In this document: positions 31,099 through 39,517 of the stretch, piece by piece
How the letters are laid out: every line of letters starts with the position of its first letter
Numbering within the stretch: position 1 is the first letter of the stretch
NCBI RefSeq assembly: GCF_965279055.1
Contig: NZ_OZ257125.1
Coordinates: 4,836,001-4,900,000, forward strand
Reading direction: 5' to 3'
Source: Hydrocarboniphaga sp965279055
GTDB lineage: Bacteria; Pseudomonadota; Gammaproteobacteria; Nevskiales; Nevskiaceae
Length of the DNA stretch: 64,000 nucleotides
Translations under genes and position numbers: made by a program
The notes under the pieces: model-generated
Seen by the model: the letters and a program-made list of their open reading frames with translations, nothing else
The model's database searches: none
What the model was told of the DNA's origin: nothing

Positions 31099-32097
31099 AT
31101 GGCTCTGTCCAAAACATCCAAGACCGGTCTGGCATTGGGCGCGCTGCTGCCGGTGCTGGCCTCGCTGTACGGCGAAATGCAGCAGCAGAGCCAGCAGCGC
31201 GAGCAGCAGCAGGCGGCGCGCAGCGAGCTGATCAAACATCAGCGCGCCGAGGCCGTCAGCCGCGATCTGGATACCGCCAAGAGCCTGCTCAACCAGATCG
31301 CGTCCGAAAGCGAGAACTCGCTGTGCGAGCATTTCTACATCGCCTCGGAGCTGGTGCGGCTCGGCGGCTATTCGCGGGCGACGCGGCGCGCGTTGATCAG
31401 CGCGCTGCGCTATCAGCCGGAAGGCGAAGGCGCCGACACGCAGCCGCGCATCTGCGAATGCCGCGGCACGCTGGCGCAAATGCGCAGCAGCTGGCGGCCG
31501 ACCCTGGGCAGCACCAGCAGCCCGGCGGTGATCGAGGAAATGAATCGCGGTCTGGATCAGGCCGAGGCGCTGTGCGCGTCGCCGGAGCAGGTCGCGATGG
31601 CGGTGCCGCCCCCGCCTCCGCCCCCAGCGGCAATGCCGGCGCCGTTGCCGCCAGAACCGGTGATCGTCGGCAGCGCGCCGCCCCCGGCGCCGGTCCAGGC
31701 AGTGCCCAGTCCGCCGCCGCCGGAAAACGCATTGCCGGCGCGTTGCAGGCAGGCGCCGACACCGCCGGCAGTGCCGGTACGCGTCTATCTGCAGATCGCC
31801 GACGACAGCCAGCGTGAGGCCGCGCAACAGCTGGCGCAGCAACTGAACCTGCACGGCTATGCCGCGGCCGGCGTCGAAAAAGTCGGCGAAACCGCGTCGC
31901 CGAAGCGCGCGCAGCTGCGCTATGTCTATCCCGAGGATCGCGACGAGGCCGAGCGCCTGCTCGCCAATCTGCTCGGCTGCCAGGCGAGGTTCGCACTGCA
32001 GCCGCCGATGACGCAATTCCGCCAGCGCACGCCGCGCTACAGCTTCGAACTGTGGTTCCCGCGGCTCGCCGCCGTCGCACCGGAGAACGCGCCGTGA
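31099..32097 (+). CDS. Hypothetical protein with proline-rich linker; first gene of a two-gene module
   Basis: 332 residues, unrecognised as a whole. It begins with a basic start and a weak hydrophobic segment (TGLALGALLPVLASLYG), then a Gln-rich helix, and a helical region with several Cys (NSLCEHFYIAS, ICECRGTL). Residues about 170-215 are a proline/alanine linker. The C-terminal domain (VRVYLQIADDSQREAAQQLA ... LRYVYPEDRDEAERLLANLL) resembles LytR-C/SPOR-like alpha-beta folds, though the match is by eye only. The ATG has AGGGGAAG upstream. Its stop overlaps the GTG of the next gene by four bases, so the two are translated together. Confidence 0.7.
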   Translation: MALSKTSKTGLALGALLPVLASLYGEMQQQSQQREQQQAARSELIKHQRAEAVSRDLDTAKSLLNQIASESENSLCEHFYIASELVRLGGYSRATRRALISALRYQPEGEGADTQPRICECRGTLAQMRSSWRPTLGSTSSPAVIEEMNRGLDQAEALCASPEQVAMAVPPPPPPPAAMPAPLPPEPVIVGSAPPPAPVQAVPSPPPPENALPARCRQAPTPPAVPVRVYLQIADDSQREAAQQLAQQLNLHGYAAAGVEKVGETASPKRAQLRYVYPEDRDEAERLLANLLGCQARFALQPPMTQFRQRTPRYSFELWFPRLAAVAPENAP

Positions 32098-33116
32098 TCA
32101 GCCAGTTGATCGACCTGCTGCTGGGCCTGAGTTTCATCTATTTCCTGTTCAGCACGATGACCTCGACCCTGGTCGAGCTGATGGAAACCAAGTTCAAGCG
32201 CCGCGCGATTTTGCTGGAACGCGGCATACGCGAAGTGCTGGGCTCGGTGCTGCCGGTGCGGCAAAGAATCGACGCCGAGCTTGCGGCGCTGGCCGCGGCG
32301 TTCTACGACTCGCCGCACATCAGCTCGCTGTATCGCGGCGAATATCCGAAACAGGCCGATGGTGCGCCGGTGGCAGAACCGCAGTTCGGGCCGATCAAGC
32401 TGCTGCCTTCCTACATCCCGCCGGAGCGCTTCGCCAACGCGATCCGCCATCTCGGCATCGACACCGCGGCCGGCGAACTGCGCGAGCGTTTTGCCGCGCT
32501 GCAGAGCCAGATCTACTCGGTGATGGGCCTGCCCGCCGATGCCAGCACCGAGCAGCAGACCGAGGCGATCGTGGCCTACTTCAACGAAAGCATGCAGCGC
32601 GTGTCGAGCTGGTACAAACGCTGGTGCAGCTTCCTGCTGCTGCTCGCCGGGCTCACGGTGGCCGGCGCGTTCAACGTCGACACCCTGGCGCTGATCAGCA
32701 CGCTGTCGCAGAACGCCGAGCTGCGCCGCCAGCTGGTCGAGCGTGCGCTGTCGCTGGATGAAAGCAACCTGTCGGAGAACAGCGCGCTCAGCTGCCAGGA
32801 CGACGAAGACTGCCTCGACGAGGTGCGCCGGCGCGTCGCCGACCAGCTGACCCTGGCCGAAAGCGCCGGCCTGCCGATCGCCTGGACCCGCGCGCGCTGG
32901 GAGGCGCTGTGGCAACCGGGCCTGCAGCCCGGGGACAGCCGCTTTGTCGCGGTCGCCGGCGCGCTGCTCTACAAGCTGCTCGGCATCGCGCTGACCGCAC
33001 TGGCGATTTCGCTGGGCGCGCCGTTCTGGTTCGAGATGCTGAATCGCTTCGTCGAGCTGAGGAACGCGATCAAGCCGAAGGAGGCGAAGGAAAACGAAGC
33101 GGCCGAAAAAGCCTGA
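32094..33116 (+). CDS. Conserved hypothetical membrane protein
   Basis: 340 residues from a GTG at 32094 overlapping the previous stop (GTGA). The N-terminal helix LLLGLSFIYFLFSTMTSTLV is followed by ELMETKFKRRAILLERGIRE. A soluble part has PSYIPPERFANAI and ends with YFNESMQRVSSWYKRWCSF. A second membrane segment follows (LLLLAGLTVAGAFNVDTLAL), and a C-terminal one (LTALAISLGAPFWFEMLNRF) precedes VELRNAIKPKEAK. I have seen this layout in many bacterial proteins of unknown function but know no name for it. The soluble loops carry several charged and Cys residues (CQDDEDCLDE). Confidence 0.8.
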   Translation: MISQLIDLLLGLSFIYFLFSTMTSTLVELMETKFKRRAILLERGIREVLGSVLPVRQRIDAELAALAAAFYDSPHISSLYRGEYPKQADGAPVAEPQFGPIKLLPSYIPPERFANAIRHLGIDTAAGELRERFAALQSQIYSVMGLPADASTEQQTEAIVAYFNESMQRVSSWYKRWCSFLLLLAGLTVAGAFNVDTLALISTLSQNAELRRQLVERALSLDESNLSENSALSCQDDEDCLDEVRRRVADQLTLAESAGLPIAWTRARWEALWQPGLQPGDSRFVAVAGALLYKLLGIALTALAISLGAPFWFEMLNRFVELRNAIKPKEAKENEAAEKA

Positions 33117-33123
33117 GCGTTGT

Positions 33124-33196
33124 CCTGTAGGAGCGGACCTCGTCCGCGACTGTGCTCTGCCAGTTCAGAGTCGCGGACAGGGTCCGCTCCTACAGG
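33124..33196. repeat. Palindromic repeat, family R1 (variant arm)
   Basis: Inverted repeat with left arm CCTGTAGGAGCGGACCTCGT and right arm ending GGTCCGCTCCTACAGG. It lies between the convergent ends of the membrane-protein gene and pntB, eight bases past the former's stop codon. Confidence 0.88.
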
Positions 33197-33204
33197 TGCA
33201 GTCA

Positions 33205-33234
33205 AACAAAAAAGCCGGCAAAAGCCGGCCTTTT
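33205..33234 (-). terminator. Intrinsic terminator of the pnt operon
   Basis: Read on the minus strand, the stem GCCGGC-TTTT-GCCGGC is followed by TTTTTTG. It lies 19-48 bases past the pntB stop codon and directly abuts an R1 repeat. Confidence 0.75.
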
Positions 33235-33252
33235 CGTAGCAGCAGCTAAACC

Positions 33253-34671
33253 TCAGTGCCCGCCATCCAGCGACTTCACCGCCTGGATCATCTGCACCAT
33301 CACCTTCTGCGCGTCGCCATACACCATGTTGGTGTTGTCGGCGAAGAACAGTTCGTTCTCCACGCCGCTATAGCCCTTGCCCTGGCCGCGCTTGACGACG
33401 TAGACCTGCTTGGCCTGGTCGACGTTGAGGATCGGCATGCCGTAGATCGGCGACGACTTGTTGGTGCGCGCCGCCGGGTTCACGGTGTCGTTGGCGCCGA
33501 TGACGATGGCGACATCGGCTTCCTTGAACTCGGCGTTGATGTCTTCCATGTCGTAGATGATGTCGTAGGGCACACCGGCTTCGGCGAGCAGCACGTTCAT
33601 GTGGCCGGGCATGCGGCCGGCGACCGGGTGGATCGCGAATTTCACTTCCACGCCCTGTTCCTGGATCAGCTTCACGAACTCGAACAGCTTGTGCTGTGCC
33701 TGCGCCACTGCCAGGCCGTAGCCCGGGGCGATGATCACCTTGCTGGCGTAGCGCATGTTGATGCCGGCATCGCCGGCGTCGACCGGCTTCATGCTGCCCT
33801 TGATCTCGCCCTGTTCTTCATCGCCTGCCGCGCCGAAGTTGGAGAACAGCACGTTGGACACGCTGCGGTTCATCGCCTTGGCCATCAGCAGCGTCAGCAG
33901 CGTACCGGCCGAGCCGACCACCATGCCGGCGATCATCAGCGCCGGGTTGTTCAGCACGTAGCCTTCAAAGCCCACGGCCAGGCCGGTGAAGGCGTTGTAC
34001 AGCGAGATCACCACCGGCATGTCGGCGCCGCCGATCGGCATCGTCATCATCACGCCGTAGAACAGCGCCAGCGCGAAGAACGCGGCGACCACGCCGGCCG
34101 GCACCGCGCCGTGCGAGTAGACGATGTACGCGCCGAGCGCGGCGGTGACCACCAGCAGCGTCACGTTGAACGCCTGCAGGCCGGTGAAGCGCAAGGTGCC
34201 GTTGATGCGGCCGTCGAGCTTGCCCCAGGCGATCAGTGAGCCGGCCAGCGAGATCGAGCCGATCAGGCCGCCGAGCACGGCGAGCGCCATGCCGATGCCG
34301 CCGTGTGCCTTATGGCCGAACAGTTCGATCGCGGAAATCGCCGCCGCGGCGCCGCCGCCCATGCCGTTGTACAACGCGACCATCTGCGGCATCGCGGTCA
34401 TCGCAACGCGCTTGCCGCTCCACCAGGCCCAGCCCAGGCCCAGCACCAGCGCGACCACCGCGAGAATCACGTTGACGCTCAGATGCGGCTTGGCCGCCGG
34501 CTCGACATCCAGCGTGTACAGAAAGCTCGCCGCGACGGCGATGACCATGCCCCAGCCGGCGACGACGATGCCCGAGCGCGCGGTGACCGGCGAGGACATG
34601 CGCTTGAGGCCGTAGATGAAAAGAAACGCCGCGACCAGGTAGCTCGCGTCGATGATCAAAGCTGCATTCAT
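33253..34671 (-). CDS. pntB: NAD(P) transhydrogenase subunit beta
   Basis: 472 residues. The first half has about nine membrane helices forming the proton channel with the alpha membrane part (VALYNGMGGGAAAAISAIEL, MTMPIGGADMPVVISLYNAF). The second half is the NADP(H)-binding domain III (VIIAPGYGLAVAQAQH, HPVAGRMPGHMNVLLAEAGV, VIGANDTVNPAA). The enzyme couples hydride transfer between NADH and NADP+ to proton movement across the inner membrane. The ATG at 34671 has a good GGGGA site. It is the last gene of a three-gene operon ending in a clear terminator. Confidence 0.96.
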   Translation of the reverse strand: MNAALIIDASYLVAAFLFIYGLKRMSSPVTARSGIVVAGWGMVIAVAASFLYTLDVEPAAKPHLSVNVILAVVALVLGLGWAWWSGKRVAMTAMPQMVALYNGMGGGAAAAISAIELFGHKAHGGIGMALAVLGGLIGSISLAGSLIAWGKLDGRINGTLRFTGLQAFNVTLLVVTAALGAYIVYSHGAVPAGVVAAFFALALFYGVMMTMPIGGADMPVVISLYNAFTGLAVGFEGYVLNNPALMIAGMVVGSAGTLLTLLMAKAMNRSVSNVLFSNFGAAGDEEQGEIKGSMKPVDAGDAGINMRYASKVIIAPGYGLAVAQAQHKLFEFVKLIQEQGVEVKFAIHPVAGRMPGHMNVLLAEAGVPYDIIYDMEDINAEFKEADVAIVIGANDTVNPAARTNKSSPIYGMPILNVDQAKQVYVVKRGQGKGYSGVENELFFADNTNMVYGDAQKVMVQMIQAVKSLDGGH

Positions 34672-34681
34672 GAGAGTCCCC

Positions 34682-34993
34682 TTAGCCCTTCTTCTTGTCG
34701 GAAGGCTTGAACATTTCGAGCATGCGTTCGGTGACGACATAGCCGCCGGCCGCGTTGCCGGCGCCGAGCAGCACGCCGAAGAATCCGATCGCCTGTTCCA
34801 GCGGCGTGACCGCGTTGATCAGCGCCCACAGCGCGCCGACGACGACGATGCCGTGGATGAAGTTGGAGCCGGACATCAGCGGCGTATGCAGGATCGCCGG
34901 CACGCGGCCGATGATTTCGTAGCCGGTGAACGCGGCGAGCATGAAGATGTACAGCGCGACGAGGCCCGTCAGGGCGGTGGTGACGTATTCCAT
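34682..34993 (-). CDS. pntAb: NAD(P) transhydrogenase subunit alpha, membrane part
   Basis: 103 residues with about three membrane helices (GLVALYIFMLAAFTGYEIIG, NFIHGIVVVGALWALI, AIGFFGVLLGAGNAAGGYVV) and the conserved RVPAILHTPLMSGSN loop. It is the membrane section of the alpha subunit, encoded separately here as in many proteobacteria, rather than fused to the soluble part as in E. coli. It lies 3 bases after pntAa and 10 bases before pntB. Confidence 0.94.
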   Translation of the reverse strand: MEYVTTALTGLVALYIFMLAAFTGYEIIGRVPAILHTPLMSGSNFIHGIVVVGALWALINAVTPLEQAIGFFGVLLGAGNAAGGYVVTERMLEMFKPSDKKKG

Positions 34994-34996
34994 GAT

Positions 34997-36124
34997 TTAG
35001 GCTCCCTCGACCGCTTTCTTGGCGGCTTCGTTCTTGATCTCGCCGGCGTGCGTCAGACAGGTCTTGGCCAGCACCTCGTCGCTCCAGTCGATGTTGACCG
35101 CGTTGTCCTTGAGGAACAGTTCGATCAGGTTGAACTGGTTCTTCGAGTACAGCTCGGACGCATGCTCGCCGAGCAGCGAGGGCACGTTGAGCGGCGCGAC
35201 GATCGTGGTCTGGCCGACCTGGATGGTCTCGCCCGGCTGGGTGTACTCGGTGTTGCCGCCGCCTTCGGCCGCCAGGTCGATGATCACGCTGCCGGCCTTC
35301 ATGCCGTCGACCTGCGCCTTGCTGATCAGCTTCGGCGAGGGACGGCCCGGGATCGCGGCGGTGGTGATGATGATGTCCGCCGCCTGGATGTGCTTGGTGA
35401 CGACGCTGGCGATCTTGTCCTTCTCCTCCTGCGTCAGCTCACGCGCATAACCGCCCTGGCCGCGCGCGTCGACGCCGGTGTCGATGAACTTCGCGCCTAG
35501 CGACTCGACCTGCTCCTTCACTTCCGGACGCACGTCGTAGCCTTCGACCTTGGCGCCGATGCGGCGCGCGGTCGCGATCGCCGACAGGCCGGCGACGCCG
35601 ACGCCCATCACCAGCACGGTGCCGGGGCGGATCGAGCCGGTGGCGAAGGTCGTCATCGGCATCATGCGGGCGATGCTGGTGGCGCCGAGCAGCGCGCCGT
35701 AATAACCGGCGAGCGCGCCCTGCGAGCTGAGCGCGTCCATCGCCTGCGCGCGGGTGATGCGCGGCACCAGTTCCATCGCGAAGCTGGTGATCTTCTTGTC
35801 GCGCAGCCGCTGGGTCAACTCGGGTTCTTTATGCGCATAGACGAAGGAGATCAGGATCGCGCCTTCCTTCATCGCGTTGACGATGTCCAGCGACGGCGGC
35901 TGCACGGCCAGCACGATGTCGGCATCGCTGACCAGGCCCTGAGGGTTGGCGGCGAACGTCACGTTCTTGAATGCGGAGTCCGGCAGCTTGACCGCGAGGC
36001 CCGCTTCCGACTGCATGTGCAACTCCGCTCCCAGTTTGGCGAGCTTGTCGGCGACGGCTGGAACCAAAGCCACGCGACGCTCGTTGGGACGGGTCTCCTT
36101 CAGCACGGCGATTTTGACCGGCAT
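34997..36124 (-). CDS. pntAa: NAD(P) transhydrogenase subunit alpha, NAD-binding part
   Basis: 375-residue soluble domain I that binds NAD(H). It belongs to the alanine-dehydrogenase-like family: KETRPNERRVALVPAVADKL at the start, SFVYAHKEPELTQRLRDK, then the Rossmann motif VLVMGVGVAGLSAIATARRI and IIDLAAEGGGNTEYTQPGE. The AGGGAG sequence about nine bases before the ATG is a good ribosome-binding site. It is the first gene of the minus-strand pnt operon, with about 170 bases separating it from mscL. Confidence 0.95.
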   Translation of the reverse strand: MPVKIAVLKETRPNERRVALVPAVADKLAKLGAELHMQSEAGLAVKLPDSAFKNVTFAANPQGLVSDADIVLAVQPPSLDIVNAMKEGAILISFVYAHKEPELTQRLRDKKITSFAMELVPRITRAQAMDALSSQGALAGYYGALLGATSIARMMPMTTFATGSIRPGTVLVMGVGVAGLSAIATARRIGAKVEGYDVRPEVKEQVESLGAKFIDTGVDARGQGGYARELTQEEKDKIASVVTKHIQAADIIITTAAIPGRPSPKLISKAQVDGMKAGSVIIDLAAEGGGNTEYTQPGETIQVGQTTIVAPLNVPSLLGEHASELYSKNQFNLIELFLKDNAVNIDWSDEVLAKTCLTHAGEIKNEAAKKAVEGA

Positions 36125-36295
36125 TACTACGCTCCCTGGCGCTTATTGGAAAAATAGCTGGCCGGTCCTCGGCAGACGGCCGCCGGGAGCGGACAAACGG
36201 CCGCAAGTCTAGCCGATGCGCGCCGCAGCGCGACATTATTTGTTTCGCGAAGTTTCACCGCCCTGCCGGATCAGGCCGGCAGCCGCGAGATCCGG

Positions 36296-36721
36296 CTAGG
36301 GTTTCGGCGCCGACGCGTTCTTCAGCAGATCGCGGATCTCGGCCAGCAGCTGGATGTCGGCCGGGGTTTCCGGCGGCGCCGGCTCCGAGGTCGCGGGAGG
36401 GGCCGGCGGCTTCTTCAGGCTGTTGATCGCCTTGACCAGCGCGAAGATCGCCAGCGCGACGATGGTGAAGTCGAAAATCGACTGGATGAACTTGCCGTAG
36501 GCCAGCACCACCGCCGGCTTGTCGCCTTCGGCGGCTTTCATGATCCAGCCCAGGTCGCTGAAGTTGATGCCGCCGATCAGCAGGCCCAGCGGCGGCATCA
36601 CCACGTCGCCGACCAGCGAGGACACGATCTTGCCGAAGGCCGCGCCGATGACCACACCCACGGCCAGGTCGATGACGTTGCCGCGCATCGCGAAGGTCTT
36701 GAATTCGGACAGCACGCTCAT
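36296..36721 (-). CDS. mscL: Large-conductance mechanosensitive channel
   Basis: 141 residues. The N-terminal helix and first membrane segment are typical (FKTFAMRGNVIDLAVGVVIG, AAFGKIVSSLVGDVVMPPLG), followed by the periplasmic loop and a second membrane segment (FTIVALAIFALVKAINSLK). The C-terminal cytoplasmic helix (IQLLAEIRDLLKN) forms the pentameric bundle. It opens under strong osmotic downshock to release solutes. It is monocistronic on the minus strand. Confidence 0.96.
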   Translation of the reverse strand: MSVLSEFKTFAMRGNVIDLAVGVVIGAAFGKIVSSLVGDVVMPPLGLLIGGINFSDLGWIMKAAEGDKPAVVLAYGKFIQSIFDFTIVALAIFALVKAINSLKKPPAPPATSEPAPPETPADIQLLAEIRDLLKNASAPKP

Positions 36722-36763
36722 GCGAAAACTCCTTTTTCGGATCGGTTGAGGCGGTGTTTAAAG

Positions 36764-37657
36764 CTATTTCCTTGCCGTTTCCGGCCCGGTGATGCAGGTC
36801 GGCAGACCGGAAGCCAGGTCAGGATACCGGGGCGCAAAGCCCAGTTCGTGCCTCATCCTTGAGGTCAGAAGCCGCTTCGATTCCTCCAGAAACGACAGCA
36901 TCGCTGGCGTGAAGGTTCGGCGCGCCTCGTCCATGCCGACGCGGCGCGGTTCGGGCAGGCCGAGCAAGGCGGCGCAGCGGCAGAAATAATCGGTCATCGT
37001 CGTCGGCGAGCCGTCGCTGACGTTGTAGGCGGCTCCGGCCTGACCGTGTTCGGCGGCGGCGATCGCGGCACCGGCGAGGTCGTCGGCATGAATGCGATTG
37101 GTGGTCGGCGACTCGCTTTCGACGATCACCGGCAGGCCTTGGCGCAGCCGCTCCAGCGGCATGCGTCCGGGGCCGTAGATGCCGGGCACCCTGAGGATCA
37201 CCACCTCGGTGCCACCGCGTTCTGCGTGATCCGCCAGCGCGGCCTCGGCGTCGACGCGGCGACGCCCGCGCGGCGTCTGCGGCTTGCAGGGCTCGGTCTC
37301 GTCGATCCAGCGATTGCCGCAGTCGCCATAGACGCCCGAGGTGCTGATGTAGACCAGGCGCTGGGGCGTGTTGTGCGCCAGCCAGGCGCGGATACGCGGA
37401 TCGCCGTCACCGGACGGCGGTGGCGGCGCGAACCAGAACACCAGCTCGTAGTTCTCGGCCGCGGTCGTCGCCGGCGCGTCGAGATCGGCGATCACCGGCG
37501 TGATCCCGGCCTGGCTCAGCGCCTGCGCGCTGGCGGTGCTGCGCACCTGGCCATGCACCGCGATACCGCGGTCGAGCAGCTGCCGCGCCACGCGCAGGCC
37601 GATATCGCCGCAGCCGACGATCAGCGCGGGAGAGGTGGAGTCGAGGCCGGGTTTCAT
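36764..37657 (-). CDS. NAD(P)-dependent epimerase/dehydratase family protein (YeeZ-like)
   Basis: 297 residues of the extended/atypical SDR group. The nucleotide motif is LIVGCGDIGLRVARQLLDRG, and the active-site region is RLVYISTSGVYGDCGNRW. The usual Tyr-x-x-x-Lys is not evident in the expected place (RGRRRVDAEAAL instead), as in the YeeZ/YbjT-like atypical SDRs. GIYGPGRMPLERL and TNRIHADDLAGAAIAAAEHG also match that group. Substrate unknown. It follows mscL on the minus strand and is divergent from argS. Confidence 0.85.
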   Translation of the reverse strand: MKPGLDSTSPALIVGCGDIGLRVARQLLDRGIAVHGQVRSTASAQALSQAGITPVIADLDAPATTAAENYELVFWFAPPPPSGDGDPRIRAWLAHNTPQRLVYISTSGVYGDCGNRWIDETEPCKPQTPRGRRRVDAEAALADHAERGGTEVVILRVPGIYGPGRMPLERLRQGLPVIVESESPTTNRIHADDLAGAAIAAAEHGQAGAAYNVSDGSPTTMTDYFCRCAALLGLPEPRRVGMDEARRTFTPAMLSFLEESKRLLTSRMRHELGFAPRYPDLASGLPTCITGPETARK

Positions 37658-37676
37658 GGTGGGACTTTAGCTCAGC

Positions 37677-37735
37677 GGTCGCGGGCAAGCCCGCTCCTAC
37701 AAAATCGGCCCTGTAGGAGCGGGCTTGCCCGCGAC
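37677..37735. repeat. Family R1 arms in reversed order upstream of argS
   Basis: Here the two R1 arms face the opposite way: GTCGCGGGCAAGCCCGCTCC comes first and TGTAGGAGCGGGCTTGCCCG second, around the centre TACAAAATCGGCCC. Other copies have TGTAGGAG outermost. It lies about 75 bases upstream of the argS start in the divergent region with the epimerase gene. Confidence 0.85.
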
Positions 37736-37810
37736 TCCGCCCTCCGGGCGCGGATCGCCGCACGTTACACTGACGTCCTTATCAAAGCAGCCCCGCGGTA
37801 TTTTTCGACG

Positions 37811-39517
37811 ATGAAATCCCATTTGCAGACCCTGATCACCGCCGCCGCCGCGGCGCTGATCAAAGAGGCCGGCGCCGATGTCGCCGTGCCGGCGATGATC
37901 CAGATCGACGCCACCAAGGACCCGAAGCACGGCGATTTCGCCAGCAACCTGGCGCTGGTGCTGGCCAAGCCGCTGGGCAAGCCGCCGCGCGCGGTTGCCG
38001 AGGCGCTGGTGCGCCTGCTGCCGGCCTCGCGCCGCGTCGCCAAGGTCGAGCTGGCCGGGCCGGGCTTCATCAACTTCTTTCTGGCTGCGGATGCGTTCCA
38101 GGCCGTGGTCGCCGACGTGATCGCGGCCGGCGCTGCCTATGGCCGCGACGATTCCAAAAAGCGCGGCAAGCTGATGGTCGAGTTCGTCTCCGCCAACCCA
38201 ACCGGCCCGCTGCATGTCGGCCACGGCCGCGGCGCGGCGATCGGCGACTGCCTGTCGCGGCTGTACGAGGCCGCGGGCTGGGACGTGACCCGCGAGTTCT
38301 ACTACAACGACGCCGGCGCGCAGATCAGCAATCTCGGCGTGTCGGTGCAGTCGCGTATCAAGGGCATCACGCCGGACGACGCGGCCTGGCCCGAGAACGG
38401 TTATCGCGGCGACTACATCGCCGACGTCGCACGCGCCTATCTGGCCGGCGAGACCGTGACCGCCGACGATCGCGAAGTCACCGGCAAAAAAGACCCCGAC
38501 GACATCGAGGCGATCCGCGATTTCGCGGTGGCCTATCTGCGCCGCGAGCAGGACGCCGACCTGAAAGCCTTCGGCGTCGGCTTCGACGTGTATTCGCTGG
38601 AATCCGCGCTGTACACCGACGGCAAGGTCGAGCAGACCGTGCAGGCGCTGATCAAGGCCGGCCACACCTTCGAGCAGGACGGCGCGCTGTGGCTGCGCAC
38701 CACCGAGTTCGGCGACGACAAGGACCGCGTCATGCGCAAGAGCGAAGGCGGCTACACCTACTTCGTGCCCGACGTCGCCTATCACCACGCCAAGTGGGAT
38801 CGCGGCTACGGCCGCGTGATCAACGAGCAGGGCTCGGATCATCACGGCACCATTGCCCGGGTCAGAGCGGGCCTGCAGGCGCTGGACGTCGGCATCCCGA
38901 AACAGTGGCCGGAATACGTGCTGCACCAGATGGTCACGGTGATGCGCGGCGGCGAGGAGGTGAAGATCTCCAAGCGCGCCGGCTCTTACGTTACCTTGCG
39001 CGATCTGATCGACGAAGTCGGTTGCGATGCGACGCGTTACTTCCTGACCGCGCGCAAAAGCGATTCGCACCTGGTGTTCGACGTCGACCTGGCGCGTTCC
39101 AAGAGCGACGAAAACCCGGTCTATTACATCCAGTACGCGCATGCGCGGATCTGCTCGGTGCTGCGCCAGGCGGCGGAGCGCGGCGTGGTCTTTGATGCGA
39201 GCGCCAGCGGCGACGCGCTGCATCGGCTGACGGAAACGCAGGAGAAAAACCTGCTGGTGCAGATCAACAAGTTCCCGGAGACCGTCGCGGTCGCCGCCGA
39301 ACAGGCCGCGCCGCACAGCATCGCGTTCTACCTGCGCGATCTGGCCGATCTGCTGCACAGCTACTACAACGCGATCGACGCGGCGGGCCAGCGCATCAAG
39401 TTCCTGACCGACGACGCCGAGCTGACGCGCGCGCGTCTGGCGCTGATCGTCGCCACGCGCCAGGTGTTGCAGAACGGACTGGCGCTGCTCGGCGTCAGCG
39501 CGCCGGAGCAGATGTAG
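37811..39517 (+). CDS. argS: Arginyl-tRNA synthetase
   Basis: 568 residues, close to the usual length. Class I signature motifs are HVGHGRG (HIGH motif, His135-His138) and KISKRAG (KMSKS motif). The N-terminal additional domain that recognises the tRNA D-loop is present (residues 1 to about 110, DPKHGDFASNLAL). The C-terminal anticodon-binding helical domain ends in LALLGVSAPEQM. It charges tRNA-Arg in the cytoplasm. The next gene starts at the base right after the stop, so the two are probably cotranscribed. Confidence 0.98.
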   Translation: MKSHLQTLITAAAAALIKEAGADVAVPAMIQIDATKDPKHGDFASNLALVLAKPLGKPPRAVAEALVRLLPASRRVAKVELAGPGFINFFLAADAFQAVVADVIAAGAAYGRDDSKKRGKLMVEFVSANPTGPLHVGHGRGAAIGDCLSRLYEAAGWDVTREFYYNDAGAQISNLGVSVQSRIKGITPDDAAWPENGYRGDYIADVARAYLAGETVTADDREVTGKKDPDDIEAIRDFAVAYLRREQDADLKAFGVGFDVYSLESALYTDGKVEQTVQALIKAGHTFEQDGALWLRTTEFGDDKDRVMRKSEGGYTYFVPDVAYHHAKWDRGYGRVINEQGSDHHGTIARVRAGLQALDVGIPKQWPEYVLHQMVTVMRGGEEVKISKRAGSYVTLRDLIDEVGCDATRYFLTARKSDSHLVFDVDLARSKSDENPVYYIQYAHARICSVLRQAAERGVVFDASASGDALHRLTETQEKNLLVQINKFPETVAVAAEQAAPHSIAFYLRDLADLLHSYYNAIDAAGQRIKFLTDDAELTRARLALIVATRQVLQNGLALLGVSAPEQM

